From Coriaria nepalensis (lineage: Eukaryota > Streptophyta > Magnoliopsida > Cucurbitales > Coriariaceae): a DNA stretch of 64,000 nt. The notes below the pieces were generated by a model, which worked only from the letters and a program-made list of their open reading frames with translations, was not told the origin of the DNA and did no database searches. Where the stretch lies: the NCBI GenBank assembly GCA_027186245.1, contig CP114493.1, positions 7,819,501 to 7,883,500 of the forward strand, written 5' to 3'. This document shows positions 10,346 through 23,229 of the stretch, piece by piece (the first letter of the stretch is position 1; each line of letters begins with the position of its first letter). The position numbers were made by a program, and so were the translations under genes.

Positions 10346-12370
10346 GAGGCTGTTATCTATCTTTGGACTTCAAACACGAGTGAGTTGAGCCAACTTACTT
10401 CTAGTCACGCCCAACTTTTTTTCCTCAGGGCTTTTGCTTTGACGGATGATATAGTCTTATCGAACAAAATCTTCCTTCTTAAAAAGAAAGAATAATTATT
10501 CTAAAAAAATTTAGTATTTCACGAAATCAATTTTTCTTTTTATCGATCACAATTATGAAAGTACGATATAAAATTATATTGCCCGACGTTATCACAACTA
10601 AACAAACGACATATATAAGGTTGTAGAGGATATGATGATAATTCACAGATTTAAAACATGTTTGAAAATTAAAAAACATCGCCAGCAATTCCAAAAGCCA
10701 ATATTATAAGGTTGTATGATCGATGACGTGATGAATTTCAGTTTAGAAAGGTATAATTAAGTGAAAGGATCAAGTTTTTAATATGCTTCTAAGTTCTCAT
10801 GACTCACGCCACTTCGACTTTTGGATTGGAGGTGGATGAGTCCCAAATTTTTTTTTTTATTACACAAAAAGTTACCTAAACAATAAGGTACTCACTATAT
10901 GTTCGGTTTTTTCTTTTTTTCTTTATTTTTTTTAAATCCTAGTGTTAGAAGAAATAGATAACAATGATACATGTGTGTCTAGTTAATAACCAAATGGCTC
11001 CATCATGATTCATGACTGACAATGAGAAAGTAGTACTTGTGTTCACAATTCACGCCTACTGTTTACACATGCCTGAACCACAGTGTTTACATTATTTGCA
11101 ACAACCCCCATATTTGCCCCATTGGCTTTCCCTTTCTTTGCAAGTTGACCACCAACAAATTATGAAAACAAAGAAAGACAAGAACAATTAAGGTATACCT
11201 TATTTTCCACTACGATTTTGGCCAAAGAAAAAAAATATAATATATATATATATATATATATACTACTACTACTACTACTATGATCCAGACGAACGGTAGA
11301 TTTCATTAATAACGTTAGTTTGTAAACATACCGAGTTTAGCTCTTTAGGTGATAATACCCCATGACCCAAAGGCTCAAAAACTGATCATCTTCCAATTCG
11401 ACCTAATCAATGAAAGGATAAGAAGATTATTAAACTATATATGCTATGCTGCTAAAAAAACAAACCCACGTCCACCTAAAAGCAGGTAAGAAGACGAATT
11501 ATTATATAAAGATAGACATATATATACATATATATATACACGCCGTGCACATATATATGTATATATATTTATACAATATAATTTTTTGCTTAATGTAAGG
11601 AGCTTTAGGCCATAGCATGCATGCACTACTTCATTATCTTCTTTTCTTTTTTCCTTTTAACAGATATAAAAACTTATCAGGTTTGTATTCGTGTTAGTTT
11701 CTCATATATATGTATATATATATATATATCGTACGTACGTACTTTCAAGTTTCATCTATCATGCAGTAATTTTTATTTACTTGTGACATGCTAAACTACA
11801 TTTTTGTAGGGTTTCGCTAAACCATCATGTCGTAAAGTGTTATGATTGTAGTTTAGATATATGCATTTCATAGATCTCATGTATCGATTGACCAAGCCAA
11901 GCATATCTGCCTGCTCTAACTCTAGCGATTCTCTTGACCCTACTATAAACATTATCCAATACTTTGAGTGGATGATATATATCCACGACCACCACTCTGT
12001 TTTTGTATGCACATAAAAGTAGCAGCTTGACAGCAAAACCTAATGCTTTCCAATTACTATATCACTTTGCTAATTTTTTTATAATTAAGACAAAGTAGTA
12101 CTAATTCATGATTAATCTCGATTCTATATATATATATAGTGTAAACAAGCATCTAGAAAGAGACAAAAGAAAGTTGATAAATGGCTTGATCACCATTTAA
12201 GGCTGGCTAGCTAGCTAGCTAGATATATAGTGTGGCTATTTATAGATCATAAAAATAGAGACACAGCACTCACAGAAGCTAGTGATGATAACGAAAGTGC
12301 TGGGTAAGAGGGGTGCTGGATTTAACTCCTTCCCAGTTGTCATTTATCTCCTTCTTATTTAAAAAAAGTA

Positions 12371-12401
<31 letters not shown>

Positions 12402-14450
12402 GTAGTAATAAATATCCATTTTAGACCTAAGATATCACTAAAACATGCATATAGTAATTAATAATCGTTAATTTCGTCAGTTAATTTGATGAATATTTTT
12501 ATCCCAACAAAAACCTTAATCTCGTCAAATAGTTAATATTACATTACCTGATGAAATCGTACCTAAAACCAAATATATTAAAAAAAATTTATGAGAATTT
12601 AATTTCTAATTACCATGAATTAGTTTGGTATGATTCTCTTGAAAAAATATATATACATTCCATCAAACATCGTTAATGTGTTGTTTTTTCAAGTCCTTTT
12701 TTTATGGTACCATCACCTGTACCTTCTTCTCCACTGTCTCCACTTTCCCACCAACTCAAACCAACAACACAGCTCCTTCCATCTTTTTTCTTTTTTTTTT
12801 GCCCTTTTTCCCTTCCTTTCTCTTCCATTCAAATTTCCCTTATGTCATCAATTCTTCTTTGTATTGTGATTGGTTCAATAAGGATAAGCTCGTCAGCTAA
12901 TTCATTCAACCTTCGTTAAGGGGGAAAAATAACACTATATCTCTACTGATTTTGTTTACCAAACGAGTCGTCTCGCCGTCTCGCCGTCCATATTAAGAAT
13001 TTGAGTATAAGTATGAATCCGAAACATTATGTAGGTATATAACTATACTCTATAATATTTAATATGGTTCAACTCTTATACTTTGCCATAATATAATGTG
13101 CTTCGAATATCAATAATTCATCTAATGGTATTTAATATTAAAAAAACTGCCAAATAAAATATGTTTCAAGCCAAAATATCATAAGTATCATCTCGTCCCA
13201 AATCATCGTAAGGAAAACTATAAACAAAATTATTTTTATCCGGCATTAATTTGAAATTTGAAACACATGCATCTAAAGCACATTTTACTAAGATCAATGT
13301 AGTTGTATGAATGTAACCTATGCTACTTTGCCCTTATAATTATAATATTAATGGTGGGGATTGAAGGTGCATACTTAGACAATAATATCGGATAAAACTT
13401 GCACGTATCGAATTCATTTTAAGGTCCTAATCCACTATGTAAATGATATTAATTTTATGTACCATATGTAGCTATAGTTTATGCTTAATCCCTACAACAT
13501 ACTACTTTATAATTTTTTTTTTTTTTTTTTTTGGTTTTTACCTTAATATAGATGTTGCAAGTCTTTTTCTTAGTTCTTGTTTGTCACTGTTCTTTTTCTT
13601 TTTTCTTTTTTTTCCTTCTTCAAAAGAAAAGTTATTTCATTTGTAAGAAAGGAGATACATAAATAAGTAAGAGATCACAATCTAAAACTTCAAATTAGAA
13701 ACGTGGGGCTGTTTGATCAAGAAACAAGAAAGACAGGAAAGAAAAGTGAAGTCTATTATTTCTTGCTACTGTTCCTTAACTCACACAATAAAGCGGACAA
13801 AGCTACTTGTCTGATGGAAGGATTTTTTTGTGGCTGTCTTTTGTTGTCGACGAAGAAAATAATGACTTCTATTTATAAACTTTAGCATAAAAATAATTAA
13901 TGTGATTAATCGCATCCTTAATTAATTTCAACCAATACACTAAACTCAACTTTAATCGTCGCCAATTAACTGACAAACCCATTAGACGTGCCCGTAATGA
14001 TCACATCCTTACCTGTTAGCATTACTTAAGTTAATTATATATTAAGCATTAGATCACTACTTAATTATCACTTCCTTTTGCAGCTAGCTAGCTTTGCTAA
14101 CTTGAAAAAAATTATATATATAAAAAAATTGAATTCATTCCTGATAGGTTTCTTCGAGCAATCAGAGCCACAAGAAAACTACATTAAAGTCCACTAAAAC
14201 AGTTAATCCAATTCCTTAACGACACCAAGTTCACGCAGAGCCACATCCTTAAATTAATTAATTACATTTAAAATAAAATAAAATAAAAAGGGAAGAAATT
14301 TGTTTGTACGAAGGTTTTGTTTGTCAATAATTAATTGTTATCATCATACTTGAAATTGGCTTAAGCATATGCGCATATCAACTTCAGACGCTGGAAAGTG
14401 TCCATAACCAAACCTGATCCATTGCACAATAAGACACCAATTGAGTTTAC

Positions 14451-14492
14451 AGATTAGATTAGATTAGATTAGATTAGATTAGATTAGATTAG
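14451..14492. repeat. (AGATT)n microsatellite
   Basis: Eight perfect AGATT units. A shorter reverse-complement run (ATCTA-type) occurs at about 19807-19824, so the same simple motif appears in both orientations about 5.3 kb apart. Confidence 0.9.
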
Positions 14493-15073
14493 AATGGCGT
14501 GCATGTAATAGCAGAATGAAATAATCAGTTATAATTAATATTAGAAAATTTGGCCAAAATTATCATTCTCTTTTAGCTGAGGTTCAATAAAATATTAGAA
14601 AAGATCGAAATTGGTACCACCTTATTGCGAATCTAATAAAATTTTTGTCCAACGTTAAAATCAATATCGAAATAAGGTTTGAAATTGATCTTCTATTCGA
14701 AATCATGACTTTTTTCCACCCCAGTCCTAGGTTGGTACATATGCCTAGGGAACACCCTCTTCGTGTAGATATGAAACATTTCTTACTACTAATAAAAGGT
14801 TAGAAGAAGCTTGACCAAAAAAAAAAAGCTAAAGTTGGAAAGTCGGGTTGAAAATATTGATAACGACCGAAGATACTTGGGCCTTTCAATAATACATCAA
14901 AATGGGCTGAATCTGTAGGAGAGAGTTTTTAATCATACTTTGGGCCCAATAGGCTGTTTTTAAATCAAGTTTAAATTCCAGAAAACAGGACCAATGAGCC
15001 CAATAGGCTGTTTAATCATACTTCGTGACGATTATTGTGTTTCGTAATTTTTCTGCTTCCTTTGTTTTTGCAG

Positions 15074-15232
15074 GTTGTTCAGGCGGTGAGATTCGAAGGT
15101 CCGTCAGTGGATGTTAAAGAATTTTCGCAAATTGAAGATGAGGATTTGGTGGTGGAGACAATCTTTACAAAAACGCTTCCTCCTGCTTTGACGCTTGGGC
15201 CAGGGGTTGGAGAGCATTAGGGACGCAAACCT
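15074..15232 (+). pseudogene. Relic exon of isochorismate synthase/PHYLLO-type gene
   Basis: A frame after a good acceptor (TTTTTGCAG) reads RFEGPSVDVKEFSQIEDEDL, then VVETIFTKTLPPALTL. This recalls the N-terminal menF (isochorismate synthase) part of PHYLLO or ICS, where TLPPALTLE is conserved. Immediately afterwards the frame stops making sense; shifting by one base continues with GLESIRDA-like coding, so a small insertion has broken it. No other menF/D/C/H exon was found nearby. PHYLLO (At1g68890, from memory) lies beside the bHLH/PPR/RpoTm genes whose relatives occur downstream, which supports a local remnant. The identity rests on a short match. Confidence 0.45.
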
Positions 15233-15391
15233 TACATGAAATCATTCTTTATTAAGACTCATGTGAAAAGAACAACCTGAATCTAGTATTCATTCATTAA
15301 CAGTTATGCAATTTGAAACATTCAACACTTTAGAATAGTAAGAAGAGTCACACTCATCCAATACAATCTTACCATGTTTAGATTAGAATTA

Positions 15392-16867
15392 TTATGTTTC
15401 TGAAATGCATAACAGTTTTCTCTTTAAGTGTCCAGTTTTATTACAGAAGAAACACTTTCTTGAATCTTCCTTGTTATTTTTCTTGTTATTAAATTTCCTC
15501 TTAGCTGGTCTAGCGGTGGGATTAACTTTCTTTTCAAACTTTACTTTAACAAATAAATTGCTATTTGACGTCATACTTAGGTTTAACTCTAACTCTCTAG
15601 ACTTCACACCATATCCAATCAATTCAATTATAGGCACAGTGCACGTATATTCCAGAGAATCTTTAACAGCAGCATATTCTTCAGGAAGTGATTGTAAAAT
15701 TATCATCCAAACTCATTTGTACTCTTATAACTATCCATTTTTCAACTAAAAAGAGAACCCCTTAAGTAAGCTAGGTTTAGTGCAGTTTGAAAAACATATA
15801 TAGTATGAAGTAAACCTCACATTGTCGCCCAAATTCCGGATGAGCAAGTCATAGGTTGCTTGATTAATTTCTTCCCTTCTTGTAAGAGAGGCAGCCTTCC
15901 ATTTCTTATCATCAGCCTCAAGTGCTTCTAGCACTTCGTTATGAAACAACATGTATCGAAATCACTCTTACCATCAAAATTTGGGATTTCTAGTCGAGTA
16001 GTTGCCATCTCTGTCTCCTTTCACAATCTAGTTGGAAATCAGGTCATTTGATGTAATTTGAGCCATAATCGATGAAACCTTATTTTAGATGTGAATCAAA
16101 TGATATGATTTCATTCAAGTAATAATCAAACACAGTTTTTTATAAAATCATAAATCTAGCAAATAATAAAGAAACACGTGAATCATTATCAGATTTGTGA
16201 ATAATTAACAATATACCAAGTGATCTGATACCACTATTGTATTTTTATACCTAAAACTAGTTCAATTTCACATAAGTTCTTATGTGATTTCAATCAAATA
16301 ACATAAAATAAAATAACATACAACAATTTTTTCCCAGTACATCTACATTGAGCTCTGGCTAAATGACTCGATCTCGCTTTATTATAATGATATTAATTCG
16401 ATACATAGATTACAGCCTCAAACGATGTGATACAAGAAACAACAAAGCATAAAGATTTCTACCTTGATTACACCAGGGAAACTCATATGAAGAAATACAA
16501 ATCTGCCTTAATTACAAAGATCACATAGAAATTATGTTTCGCATACAAGATCGTAGAATAACTCATAAACTTTAATTGCACGTGAGCGATAGAAGTGTTC
16601 AAAATCAGATCATCCTCAAAGTAGAGAGAAAGAGATAATAAATATACGACCGAATAATAATTAGGAAACCGAATCTAAGTATCGGATCAGACTAAACCAG
16701 TGAAGACTGATGGATTATTGTTTCAACCCAAGAGCAATACTAAAGAATTGGATCTGGGTTTTACACAAAAGCTATCAATAAATTGAAATTTTAAAATAAT
16801 GTGAAAAAATAATTAAAGGTGTGAACATGTAAAGTCATTGAAAAGCAGGTCACCGACTGATGTAACA
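15392..16867 (-). mobile_element. Truncated Ty1/copia retrotransposon (LTR, PBS, gag relic)
   Basis: Read on the minus strand. A probable LTR of about 630 bases (16867 down to 16238) starts TGTTACATCAG and ends TACA. Four bases later comes a primer-binding site like that for initiator tRNA-Met (TGGTATCAGATCA, 16233-16221). A gag start follows at 16008 (MATTRLEIPNFDGKSDF). Broken gag follows, including SLPEEYAAVKDSLEY and a CCHC zinc-knuckle start (CFFCNKTGHLKR). The frame is interrupted around 15950 and 15745, the last Cys-His part is degraded, and no pol follows. The element is dead and 3'-truncated. LTR edges are inferred from TG/CA ends and spacing to the PBS. Confidence 0.65.
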
Positions 16868-19224
16868 TGTCAATTTAGAACCTTAAAACTGGAAAACCTT
16901 TCAAATCATGTTCACACATTCACATCCTTCACTAAAATCAGGATATAAAGAAGGAAAACGTGATAATATCTGCATTACTTTTTTCTTTTTTATCCTCGTT
17001 TTAACTGAATAAGAAAGACACTTTACCTGGTCAGTAATGAAGTAGTGCTTCAAAGCGACTTCTCAGAAATCGTACTATTACCCAACCAAATACTTGACGT
17101 TGACGTTTTAACCCACTTTCTACATCTTTTGCATACATTTTACAAGCTTTCTGATCATTCAGGCCAAATGTTGGTGCTTGGCATCAATGTTAGAACCAAA
17201 GATCATGCACACATGTCATGAACCGGTTCTAAGTAAACATACCAATGTAATTTTATTACATCTACCAAATAAATAAATAAATAAAATAAATAAGAAAAAT
17301 AATGTGTCGGTTCGATGCTTGTTCATAATGACAATGACCGACTGACCCCATGAAGATGATTGTTGATTACATAATTAAAGCCATCAATTTCGCAGATGAA
17401 TAATAAAAGAACATCAACAAAACTTAATTCTTCTTCTATTTTAAAATGATTACCAAATACTTCTTTTTTCTTCCTTAAAGCAAGTAATGACTTTTGGTAC
17501 TTTAGAGCATTATTTTTTTATTATTATTATTTTTTTTAATTTTCCCAATTTGAAGATATTTAAATTTAAGTCTCAAATTATGAATTGTGTAAGTTTTTTT
17601 TTTTATTTTATAAATTTATTATATTTAATAAAGAATAATAATAAATTATTTTTTCATTTATATTTTTAAAATATAACTCTTACCATATTTTAATAAATTT
17701 ATAATAACTTACAAAATCCATAACTCAACTTAAAAAGAGTTCATCATCCCCTCTCAACTCTTAAATCATTATTAATACTGAAGAGTTAATATTAATCTTT
17801 TTTAAACTTAATTAATAACTTATCCTTAAATTAGATGAGGCTTGGGAGGAGGAAATTAAGGGGCCAGTAATCAAAAACTGGTTGATTACGGGACTATACG
17901 TTCATTATTAGTTAGGTTAGGTCATGATTATGGTTCAACTTTCAAATTCACAAGATACAAGATGATGACATCTATCTATATCTCACTCATCAGCCCAAAT
18001 CCATATATACGTTTATACATTTTCATGCATGCATATATATATATATATACATTACATGCTTAAATTTCAGTCCCTTATTAATATTTTGAATAGAATAATA
18101 TGCGTAGACGAAGGACACGTGGTGGTGACCATTGCAAGCTGGTTAGCTTTTCTTTAGTATAATAATAAATATATTTTGAGAAATTAGAGGAAGGGGGAAG
18201 TACTTACAAAGGTGTCTATACTTTAGTTCTTGATGATGAGGGTAGGTTTTGTGGTCACACTCTTCATTTGACTAAGCTTCCCTCTTCAATTATTGATGTT
18301 GTAATTTACTTTCTTTTTATTTTATTTTATTATTTTATTTTACATAATAATTTATAATTTTTAAACATAAAATTAAGTTTATATTTATATTAATTATATA
18401 TATATAATTAAAATAAATTGATTTTTTTAAATAAATTATTATTATTATTTTCATATATAACAAATACGCTAGAGTGTGCTTGTCGATTGATCATAATGAC
18501 ATTCTTGCTAGTTTCTTTTGTTTCTCGTTCTAATAAGCATTGTGAACACAAAATCAATTTTTAAGATTCTCTCATATTATATATTATATAGTACTTGTGC
18601 CAAATTGCCAGTTTATCAAATAACAACAAACCCTTCTTTAATAGTGTCATAATGATTGCCAGAAACTAAAATATTTAATATTTGATTATTTTATTTAATA
18701 TTTAATATGTAATATTTAATATATATATATATATATTCTTTAAAAAAAATTCCATAATAAAAAACTAAAAAAGCTTTTTAGGTTTCTGCGATTTCAAGTC
18801 CCGATGCCAACAAATAATGACAGAAGAGAAAGGACACTTCTTCAAAATAATTGCACCAACTTCACTGAAGTAATTAAATATGTAATTACTTTTTTCGAAA
18901 TAATAATAAAAAAATTATTATTATTATTATTAATAATGAGTCAACGGCTTAAGAGAACGTAAGTAATATGTCTATTTATAACAGCCGTTGATTCTTTGGG
19001 TAATTGTAGCATAAGATAAGAGGACAACATATATTACCTTATGTAAATTTTAATAATTAGACATTTAAATTAAAATATCTTAAATATATAAAATACCTAA
19101 CCTCATGTTGTCATGTTCTATATTTTTGTTTCTATTTTGAAACTTTAAGCTAATATTAGGTTAAGTATTTAACCTAATAGTTTGTGTACGAAATAGAAGT
19201 ATAGAGCGGCTCGTTAATGAATGA
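16868..19224. other. AT-rich gene-poor stretch
   Basis: No supported gene. It contains long A/T runs (17510-17700, 18300-18440, 18650-18760), short TA and TATT simple repeats, and a TTA run near 18915-18935. Short frames found here are Phe/Leu/Asn-rich artefacts of base composition. Confidence 0.5.
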
Positions 19225-19635
19225 TTATGGCGAAATAGCCTCGTAATTTGGGGAGAAGGCCCTGCCTAGCTAGCTACTCACAAAGATGACCAGGTAAGAT
19301 CATCTACGGGTGATTTGTGGTCAAGAAAGTTGGCGACTTGATGAGGGAGCCGGTGACCAAATCTTTTGTATGACCGTAACTATTAACGGTCATAAAATAG
19401 TGTGAAGCTCCTTAAGTTTCAACCCACCCGAAAGTCACATAACATAGAGATGTAGACTATCTGTATGTATGTCCAAGAAAGATTTTATGAAGCTTATTGA
19501 GATTGGCTTTGATGCCTCGTTCTTGATTACAAAACCATAAAGTAGCTTAACTGCAAGACTCACCGGTCGAAATATAGACAAAAGTTAGTCTTAATAATCT
19601 GACGATACCGAATGAAAAACCGTCACTTAATAAAA
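19225..19635 (+). pseudogene. Decayed organellar (plastid-type) 23S rRNA fragment
   Basis: The plus strand follows the 3' half of large-subunit rRNA (domains IV-V) in order. Recognisable blocks are a 'cgaaatagcctcgtaa' block, then 'gatgaccagg', 'agttggcgacttgatga', 'ggagccggtgacc', 'ccgtaactattaacggtc', then 'tatgaagctt', 'actgcaagactcaccggtcg', and a terminal 'tgacgataccgaatg' helix with its partner 'ccgtcactt'. The last block matches the plastid form (GACGGTGCCGAGTGG...CCGTCGC) better than plant mitochondrial 26S, as I remember both. Most differences are C-to-T and G-to-A, as expected for methylated nuclear plastid DNA (NUPT), and segments have been deleted. It cannot be a working rRNA. Confidence 0.7.
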
Positions 19636-20269
19636 AAAAATTATAATTCTTTATAATTGAACCTTATGGATTCCATGTTAATTACTATTTAGATAAAGAG
19701 TATTATATTTTATTAGATTATGAAATTTTGAAATAGAAAGGAGAAATATATATATATATATATAATTGAAAAATTCCGCCTGAGATTCATTTAAAAAGAG
19801 GGTTTCATCTAATCTAATCTAATCTTAATATCATTTATTTTTTTGGTAGATTCGTGATCTTGATCACATCATTTCTGTCATGTTCTGCGCACTTACTTAA
19901 TTGTAGGAATACTTAATTCATTAAGCAAACAAACAATGTGTTTGTAGAATTATACAATGTTTAGTGAAGACATGAAACTTGATCTAACTTCTACGTACTA
20001 ATAACAACTCACTCTTCATATATAAGTATTGGATTAATAATGCACTTGTTAGTGAAATAATTGTCCGTACCAAAAATCATTCCATAAATATGGCCAAAAG
20101 GTTTAAGACAGAAGAGGAAAAATTTTGGAGCAATTTTTTAGACGCGAAGTAATTAAGGTAATTGATTAATAATGACCCATCTCTTGTTCTCTCTCTTGTT
20201 CTCATGTCTCAGGTGTCATTGTACGATACAAATAGACTTGGTTTTATGTTGTGCTTTCACTGAGCTGTG
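19636..20269. other. Intergenic region upstream of the bHLH gene
   Basis: AT-rich, with a TA run at about 19748-19764 and an AATCT-type run near 19807-19824. No gene or RNA recognised. The last 200 bases are likely bHLH promoter. Confidence 0.4.
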
Positions 20270-21177
20270 ACAGTTGCCTATCAGAGTGTGACTGAAAGAG
20301 AGGGAGAGAGAGAGAGTGACTCGAGAGAGGCACCGGGGGGGTTGAAAAATTCCAAATATGGAGGTCACGATACCAAAAGTAGCACAAAATCATAAATGGG
20401 TATCTTTCTCTTACAGCTTTTAGTTGAGTTTTCAGTTCTCTCTCTTTCTCTGTGCTTCAGAGAGAGCCAGGGGTTCAGTTCTGTGTTTTCTCTGACTAGG
20501 GTTCTGAAGAGTAATTATTATGCTGAAATCAATGATCTTTGTTTTTAGTTTGACTGATTTTCTTGACCTTTAATTTTTACTCAGCTGTTCTCTATTATCA
20601 CCTGTTTTTTTTTTTGTTCTGCATCTTCATTTCTGCAGTTTTGTACTTGAAAAGTTCCTCTCTGCTGGTGGAGCTCTGGCTCTGCAGTTCCTTTAATTTG
20701 ATAGCTCATAGCTTCTTAAATTGTGTGATTCTTCCTGCCCCCCCCCCCCCCCCCGCCCGGCTTTTCAATGTTTTGTTTTCCCTTAGCTCATTAACTGCAG
20801 TTTGGTTTTCGCCGTTTGGAAAAATTTTCAGCCTCTCTTACCTTCTTGCATGATTTCCTAATTTCATTTCTTATTTTCTGGAAATCCCAGGTTTTCTTTT
20901 TATATTATAAGGTTTCCATTTTTTTTTTCCTTCTTAAACTAAGTTTTCAGTTTGGAGATTACTTGTTTTTGTGTTTCAGATTATGTCGTTCAATTCTTAT
21001 CTTTAATTGCAATTTCCTCTGTTTGATTACCCTCAACTTCAATTTCTCTGTTCTAAGAAGATTCTTCTTTTTAATAAGCTTTCTTGTTAATTAGCTGCTT
21101 TAAAGTAATTGTGAAAGGAAGCAAAGCTTTTCTGCTTTTCTTCTTCAAGCTGCTTTTGGTATTTCTTTGTCAACGAA
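20270..21177 (+). promoter_or_regulatory. Probable bHLH 5' leader and leader intron
   Basis: GA-rich DNA (20296-20330) and CT-rich DNA (20436-20470) mark a plant-type leader. Open frames here are Phe/Leu/Ser-rich with no family match. A run of 17 C (20738-20754) lies within. I could not fix the transcription start or the leader intron borders. Confidence 0.4.
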
Positions 21178-23229
21178 ATGATGGAAATGAGTGATGACAG
21201 AGAGAAATTTCCCCTACAAAATAGACCTGAAGAGGATCATATAAACTACCCGCCTAGTAGTGGTACTATACCTTCAAATTGGGGTTTTCCCGGTTCAAAT
21301 CTCACAGCTACATCTTCAATGGTGGATCCATATAACCCGAACCTATGGGGCCAAGCAACCAACTCACAAAACTTAGGATTTCCCGACCTTAATGTTCATA
21401 ACACTCCATTATTGATAGAGGGAGTTGTCTTGCCTGGAATAGTGCCACCGGGCTTATCCCAACTCTCAACCGATTCTGCTTTCATAGAGCGCGCAGCTCG
21501 GTTTTCGTCCTTCAATGGAGGGAATCTCTGTGACATGATGAGTCCTTTAAAGATTGCGGAGTCTACAAATCTTTTTTGTCATAGAGTTCCCGAAAGCGAT
21601 GAGTTGAGACTGGTATCTTCCAGGCAATCTTCCAGAGACGTCTCGTTGTCTGTTGACCGTACTGCTCCCCATGGAGTGAGTCCAACTAACAACAAGCGAA
21701 AAAGTAGTGATGGTCTTGAATCGGATGAAGCCGAGTTTAGTGGTGGTGGTGGTGAGGCCGTAGGCGAGCCCAGTTGGGAACCTTCTTCCCCAAAGGGGCT
21801 TATTAGCTCGAAGAAGTGGAAAAGAGGCGGGAAGGTAAAAGCCTTGGTTTTGATTAAATGCAAAATATACTTTTAATTGATTGTTAAGTTTCTTATCCTT
21901 GCCTTTGTTAATTTACTTTATATGGATAGAAATCGGAACTTGATCGAGCCAAAGGAGCTGTACAGGAAAATGAGGAAATGGCAAAAGATGACATGGTAAA
22001 AGAGCAGAAGGGAAACCAAGAAATTACTCCCACGACTACTAACAAGGCCATGATGAAACAAGGTAAACAAGGGTCTCAAGCTTTGAATCAAGTCAAAGAA
22101 GAATATATTCATGTTAGAGCTAGACGCGGCCAAGCGACAAATAGCCATAGTCTAGCAGAAAGAGTAAGAGCTTGGACTAAGATTTTTATTTATTTATAAA
22201 TTTTTGTAAGTTATGTTTAAAAGAAGTTGGTTAATATTGAGCTTTCCATTGTATAGGTAAGGAGAGAGAAGATCAGTGAGAGGATGAAGTTCCTTCAAGA
22301 CCTAGTCCCTGGTTGCAGCAAGGTTCGATATTTTTGGCTCCTATTATGTGACATTTTCTGTTGATATTCAGAAGAATGTTAGTTTTTTCATTTTTTTTCC
22401 AGGTAACGGGAAAGGCGGTGATGCTCGATGAAATCATAAGCTATGTACAATCATTACAACGGCAAGTCGAAGTATGAAATCCACCATTTCATAACAGCAA
22501 TAAACAAAGTCGAACTGTATGTTTGTTATCTTATTACTTTAATTTATTCTTCTGGGGGCAGTTTTTGTCGATGAAACTAGCAACCGTCAATCCGTGGACG
22601 GATTTGAACATAGAAGGGCTTCAAGCAAAGAATGTGAGTTACAAACATCAGTCCACATTTCTCTTCAAAAGCTAACGTATTCTTGTTTTGTCTGTATTTA
22701 TTAATCTGTAATTTCAAACAGATTTTTCAATCAAGGCCCGGTCCATCAGCCTTGTTGGGATTTTCTCCGGATGTACCTACGCTTTATTCTTCGCTAAATC
22801 AATCTCACCATGGACTTATACCAACAGGCCTGCATCGGGGCTCGTCAGATATTCTTAGACAGACCATTAATTCCCAGTTGAATCCAATGCTTAGTGGATT
22901 TAAGGACCCTTCTCAGGTACCTTACAAATAATATGATCCGATTTGAGTAAACCGGCTGACTATTTTTCTTTTCAACTTGGTCTTTGTAAATCTGTTATTA
23001 TAGTGATTCAAATTTTGATGTATAATTAATTACTTAGATATCAAAAGCATGGCAGGACGAGCTACACCATGTTGTGCAGATGAGATTCAACGGTACAACT
23101 CAGTTATTGAAAGGGAGAGAGACAGAGTGTGTTGTTGCTGACGTGGCATGAAAATGCTCTTAATCTAACCGGTAAGTTTGTTCTTTTGCAGGTTCTCTGC
23201 CCCCGGAAAATACGAAAGTTGAGCTTTGA
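21178..23229 (+). CDS. bHLH transcription factor, CIB/bHLH49-like
   Basis: Eight exons: 21178-21834, 21930-22163, 22257-22322, 22403-22471, 22562-22633, 22722-22916, 23038-23092, 23192-23229, giving 461 residues. The bHLH domain starts after [20 protein letters not shown]. Its basic helix has the E-box-contacting His-Glu-Arg triad (H in NSHSLAER, E of AER, R of VRREK). Helix 1 is [15 protein letters not shown], the loop is SKVTGKAV, and helix 2 is [20 protein letters not shown], which continues as a coiled coil. The long N-terminus is disordered; a basic KKWKRGGK cluster ends exon 1 as a candidate NLS. The family (CIB1-5, bHLH49/CIL1) includes CRY2-interacting activators of FT and growth genes. 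The C-terminus [18 protein letters not shown] is family-like. Position beside a PPR/RpoTm pair matches At1g68920-At1g68990 from memory. Confidence 0.92.

Larger units (their letters stand above)
9318..15073. other. Long gene-poor intergenic region
   Basis: Nearly 6 kb with no supported protein gene. From about 9890 to 10450 it is unusually GC-rich for this window, with imperfect repeats. TA dinucleotide runs lie near 11235-11262 and 11700-11730, and an AAT/AAC-type run near 12369-12402. CTAG runs occur near 12208-12222. Poly-T tracts lie near 12790 and 13510. The open frames here are low-complexity (Phe- or Ser-rich) and were rejected. No miRNA precursor or tRNA was recognised. Confidence 0.5.

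Noticed and set aside
12630..13646. Several overlapping Phe/Ser/Pro-rich frames
   Set aside because: All arise from poly-T and CT runs; three overlapping frames in the same stretch show no preferred coding phase.
20563..21094. Two Phe/Leu-rich frames upstream of the bHLH start
   Set aside because: They follow CT-rich leader/intron DNA and cross the C17 tract; composition artefacts.
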